From positions 1-7,306 of the forward strand of contig CALEZJ010000316.1 of the NCBI GenBank assembly GCA_937927885.1: a DNA stretch of 7,306 bases, in the 5' to 3' direction. Under the pieces are notes generated by a model that was not told the origin of the DNA, searched no databases, and was given only the letters and a program-made list of their open reading frames with translations. Positions 5,429-7,306 of this stretch are shown piece by piece. Source of the DNA: an uncultured Paracoccaceae bacterium. Lineage in GTDB: Bacteria; Pseudomonadota; Alphaproteobacteria; Rhodobacterales; Rhodobacteraceae. Position numbers and translations under genes: made by a program. Numbering within the stretch: position 1 is the stretch's first letter; every line of letters begins with the position of its first letter.

Positions 5429-6064
5429 ATGATCCGCGACCCGTTCAACTTCGACATCCGCGCCTCTGCCGACCCTCGGAAACGCGCGCGCGGACGCCGG
5501 GCCGCTTCGGGCGCGGTCGAAACCTCGGCCCGCCAGTGCCAGCATCCGGGCTGCACCGAGGCCGGCCAGTTCCGCGCGCCGCGTTCGCCCGATGCGCTGG
5601 ATGACTACCTGTGGTTCTGCAAGGACCATGTGCGCGAATACAACCTGAAATGGAACTTCTTTTCCGGCCAGACCGAAACGGAGGCCCAGCAGACCATGGA
5701 GCGCGACCGGGTCTGGGGCCGCGCGACCGATGCCTTTGGCCGACGCGAGGCCACCGACTGGTCGCGCCACGGCATCGACGACCCGTTTCAGGTGCTGGGG
5801 GACAAGGCAACCCAGCGCCGCGCCGAAGCGGCGCCGCGCGGCCCGGTCCATACCCGCAAGCTGCCCGCCACCGAGCGGCGCGCCCTGGAGATCCTGGACG
5901 CGCGCGACAGCTGGACCCGGCTGGAAATCCGCAAGCAATACAAAAGCCTGGTCAAGGATTTGCACCCTGACCTGAACGGCGGCAACCGCGCCGACGAGGA
6001 ACGCCTGCAAGAGGTGGTCTGGGCCTGGGACCAGATCAAGGAAAGCCGCAACTTCAAGGACTGA
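5429..6064 (+). CDS. J-domain protein with N-terminal Cys/His cluster
   Basis: J-domain proteins stimulate the ATPase of Hsp70 (DnaK) through an HPD tripeptide. Here HPD is at 179-181 inside a C-terminal J domain (about 150-211): ALEILDARDSW, LEIRKQYKSLVKDLHPD (helix II), then DEERLQEVVWAWDQIKESRNF (helix III). This is the reverse of DnaJ, where the J domain is N-terminal, and there is no Gly/Phe linker or DnaJ zinc repeat. The N-terminal part is basic (RKRARGRR, 17-24) and carries C37-x-H39-x-x-C42 and C64-x-x-H67, a plausible zinc-binding cluster; the following YNLKWNFFSGQT (71-82) is, as I remember it, conserved in alphaproteobacterial relatives. No signal peptide, so cytoplasmic. GGAAAG 5 bases before ATG 5429 supports the start. 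In relatives the next genes are often cobS and cobT; here there is a convergent peptidase. Client unknown. Confidence 0.9.
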   Translation: MIRDPFNFDIRASADPRKRARGRRAASGAVETSARQCQHPGCTEAGQFRAPRSPDALDDYLWFCKDHVREYNLKWNFFSGQTETEAQQTMERDRVWGRATDAFGRREATDWSRHGIDDPFQVLGDKATQRRAEAAPRGPVHTRKLPATERRALEILDARDSWTRLEIRKQYKSLVKDLHPDLNGGNRADEERLQEVVWAWDQIKESRNFKD

Positions 6065-6140
6065 TCCCGCGCGCGGCTTTCCTTTTGCCGGAAACGCTCC
6101 GGGGTGTGGGGGGTGAGGGGGGCAGCGCCCCCCTGCCCGC
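6065..6140. repeat. Hairpin-rich spacer, probable dispersed Rhodobacterales intergenic element
   Basis: All 76 bases between the convergent J-domain and peptidase genes consist of short inverted repeats: CCGCGCGCGG followed by CTTTCCTTTT, then CCGGA/TCCGG around AACGC (6088-6101), a G-rich run GGGGTGTGGGGGGTGAGG, and a strong G6/C6 hairpin. The wording (CTTTCC, TTTTG, CCGGA, then a G/C hairpin) resembles a composite that I recall from many Rhodobacterales gene ends; this is memory, not a search. It likely serves as a two-way transcription end. Confidence 0.45.
6116..6134 (-). terminator. Strong GC hairpin after the M3 peptidase gene
   Basis: A perfect 8-bp stem, AGGGGGGC and GCCCCCCT, closes on the 3-base loop AGC, 7 bp past the peptidase stop codon. 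No T run follows on either strand, so it is not a textbook intrinsic terminator, but the very stable stem could stop polymerase or protect the 3' end of either convergent transcript. Confidence 0.5.
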
Positions 6141-7306
6141 TCAATCTTCCATCGCCTCCAGTTCGTCGATGAAGCCCGAGATCATCGCCAGACCCTTGTC
6201 CCAGAACGCCGGGTCCGAGGCGTCGAGGCCAAAGGGCGCCAGCAACTCGCGGTGGTGCTTGGACCCGCCGGCCGCGAGCATGGCGAAATACTTGTCCTGG
6301 AACCCCTCGGGCGCCTCGCGATACGCGGCATAGAGCGCGTTAACCAGACCATCGCCAAAGGCATAGGCATAGACGTAGAACGGCGAATGCACGAAATGCG
6401 GGATATAGGACCAGAAGGTTTCATACCCGTCCATGAAGCGGAACACCGGCCCCAGCGACTGCGCCTGCACCGACATCCAGAGCGCGTTGATATCGTCGGG
6501 GGTCAGTTCGCCCTCGCGCCGGGCCGCGTGCAGCTTGCATTCGAAATCATAGAAGGCGATCTGGCGCACGACGGTGTTGATCATGTCCTCGACCTTGCCC
6601 GCCAGCAGGGTCTTGCGTTCGGCCTGGGTTTTCGCATTGGCCAGAAGGCGCTGGAAGGTCAGCATCTCGCCGAACACGCTGGCGGTTTCGGCCAGCGTCA
6701 GCGGGGTGGCGCTGAGCAACTCGCCCTGCCCCGCCGCCAGACGCTGGTGCACGCCATGCCCCAGTTCATGCGCCAGCGTCATCACATCGCGTGGCTTGCC
6801 CAGATAGTTCAGCATCACATAGGGATGCACCGTCGTGACCGTCGGATGGGCAAAGGCGCCGGGCGCCTTGCCGACCTTGACGCCGGCGTCGATCCAGCCG
6901 CGATCAAAGAAGGGCGCCGCCAGATCGGCCATGCGCGGATCGAAGGCGCGGTAGGCCTCGATCACCGTGGAACGCGCGTCCTCCCAGCCGATCAGGCGCG
7001 GCGTGTCGATCGGCAGGGGGGCGTTGCGGTCCCAGATTTCCAGCCGCTCCAGCCCCAGCCATTTGGCCTTCAGCGCGTAATAGCGGTGGCTGAGGCGCGG
7101 ATAGGCGGCGACCACGGCGTTGCGCAGGGCCTCGACCACCTCGGGTTCGACATGGTTCGACAGGTGGCGGCCATGCTGGGGCGTGGGCATCTTGCGCCAG
7201 CGGTCCGAGATTTCCTTGTCCTTGGCGAGCGTGTTGTGGACCCGGGCAAAGAGGCGGATGTTATCCTGAAACACCTTTGCCAGCGCCTGCGCCGCCGCCT
7301 GACGGC
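6141..7306 (-). CDS. pepF: M3-family oligoendopeptidase (PepF-like), N-terminus outside window
   Basis: This zinc metallopeptidase cleaves short peptides in the cytoplasm, recycling fragments made by proteases. About 388 codons are present; PepF-type enzymes have about 600 residues, so roughly the first third lies to the right. The frame is open to the window edge: RQAAAQALAKVFQDN continues from beyond it, so the GTG at 7274 is an internal Val, not a start. The zinc site HELGH is at 6770-6756, preceded by the conserved GKAPGAFAHPT and HPYVMLNYLGKPRDVMTLA; the third ligand, Glu of LAETAS, follows 22 residues after the second His. The C-terminal part (YIPHFVHSPFYVYAYAFGDG, then ALYAAYRE) is typical of the helical M3 fold that buries the active site. 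No other gene in the window shares its strand nearby; the J-domain gene converges on it. The family call is firm; the PepF subgroup (TIGR02290 type) is likely. Confidence 0.93.
   Translation of the reverse strand, partial: RQAAAQALAKVFQDNIRLFARVHNTLAKDKEISDRWRKMPTPQHGRHLSNHVEPEVVEALRNAVVAAYPRLSHRYYALKAKWLGLERLEIWDRNAPLPIDTPRLIGWEDARSTVIEAYRAFDPRMADLAAPFFDRGWIDAGVKVGKAPGAFAHPTVTTVHPYVMLNYLGKPRDVMTLAHELGHGVHQRLAAGQGELLSATPLTLAETASVFGEMLTFQRLLANAKTQAERKTLLAGKVEDMINTVVRQIAFYDFECKLHAARREGELTPDDINALWMSVQAQSLGPVFRFMDGYETFWSYIPHFVHSPFYVYAYAFGDGLVNALYAAYREAPEGFQDKYFAMLAAGGSKHHRELLAPFGLDASDPAFWDKGLAMISGFIDELEAMED

Noticed and set aside
5096..6010. 304-codon minus-strand frame opposite the J-domain gene and overlapping bolA
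   Set aside because: Its strand-opposite partner has a clear HPD J domain, and the part over bolA is in the wrong frame.

Overview
This is an ordinary, gene-dense stretch of a GC-rich alphaproteobacterial chromosome. The family set and protein wording (BolA next to a J-domain protein, a DUF4177 protein, a periplasmic YbjN protein with a CNDQHLAC motif, and GatB with a [19 protein letters not shown] block) point to Rhodobacterales, close to Paracoccus or Rhodobacter. That placement is from remembered family resemblance, not a search. I see no tRNA, rRNA, CRISPR array, insertion sequence, integrase or phage gene, and no clear multi-gene novel system.

Layout from left to right. At 1-52 is the start of an exported or membrane protein on the minus strand that runs out of the window. 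Divergent from it is a LOG-family gene (158-636, +). Its first 20 or so codons and its body lie in different frames, and roughly 80 bases of the conserved N-terminal core are missing between them, so it is called a pseudogene. It ends 6 bp from the end of a small PagL-like outer-membrane lipid A deacylase gene (643-1122, -). Next comes the only sizeable non-coding stretch, 1123-1718. It holds an operator-like inverted repeat, nested hairpins, a perfect 20-bp palindrome, an exact TATAAT box and a short tandem repeat, but no gene I can defend.

The middle contains gatB (1719-3230, -), a subunit of the tRNA-dependent amidotransferase. It is divergent from a lytic transglycosylase lipoprotein (3413-3988, +). 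That gene converges, with a 5-bp gap, on a YbjN-domain periplasmic protein (3994-4530, -) that has a near-consensus ribosome binding site.

The right part holds a DUF4177 protein (4711-5061, +), whose end overlaps by 7 bp the end of a BolA-family gene (5055-5312, -). Divergent from bolA is a J-domain protein with an N-terminal zinc-knuckle-like Cys/His cluster (5429-6064, +). In many alphaproteobacteria, as I remember it, the BolA/J-domain pair is followed by cobS and cobT. Here it is followed instead by a hairpin-rich spacer and a convergent M3-family oligoendopeptidase (6141-7306, -, N-terminus outside the window).

The genes do not form one pathway. They are single-gene units for translation (gatB), cell-wall and envelope upkeep (transglycosylase, PagL-like, YbjN), Fe-S or redox regulation (BolA), chaperone function (J protein) and peptide turnover (M3 peptidase). 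Arrangement alternates between strands, with three pairs of nearly touching or overlapping 3' ends. The items most worth a second look are the internal deletion in the LOG gene, the palindrome with TATAAT in the empty region, and the missing acidic triad residue in the PagL-like protein.
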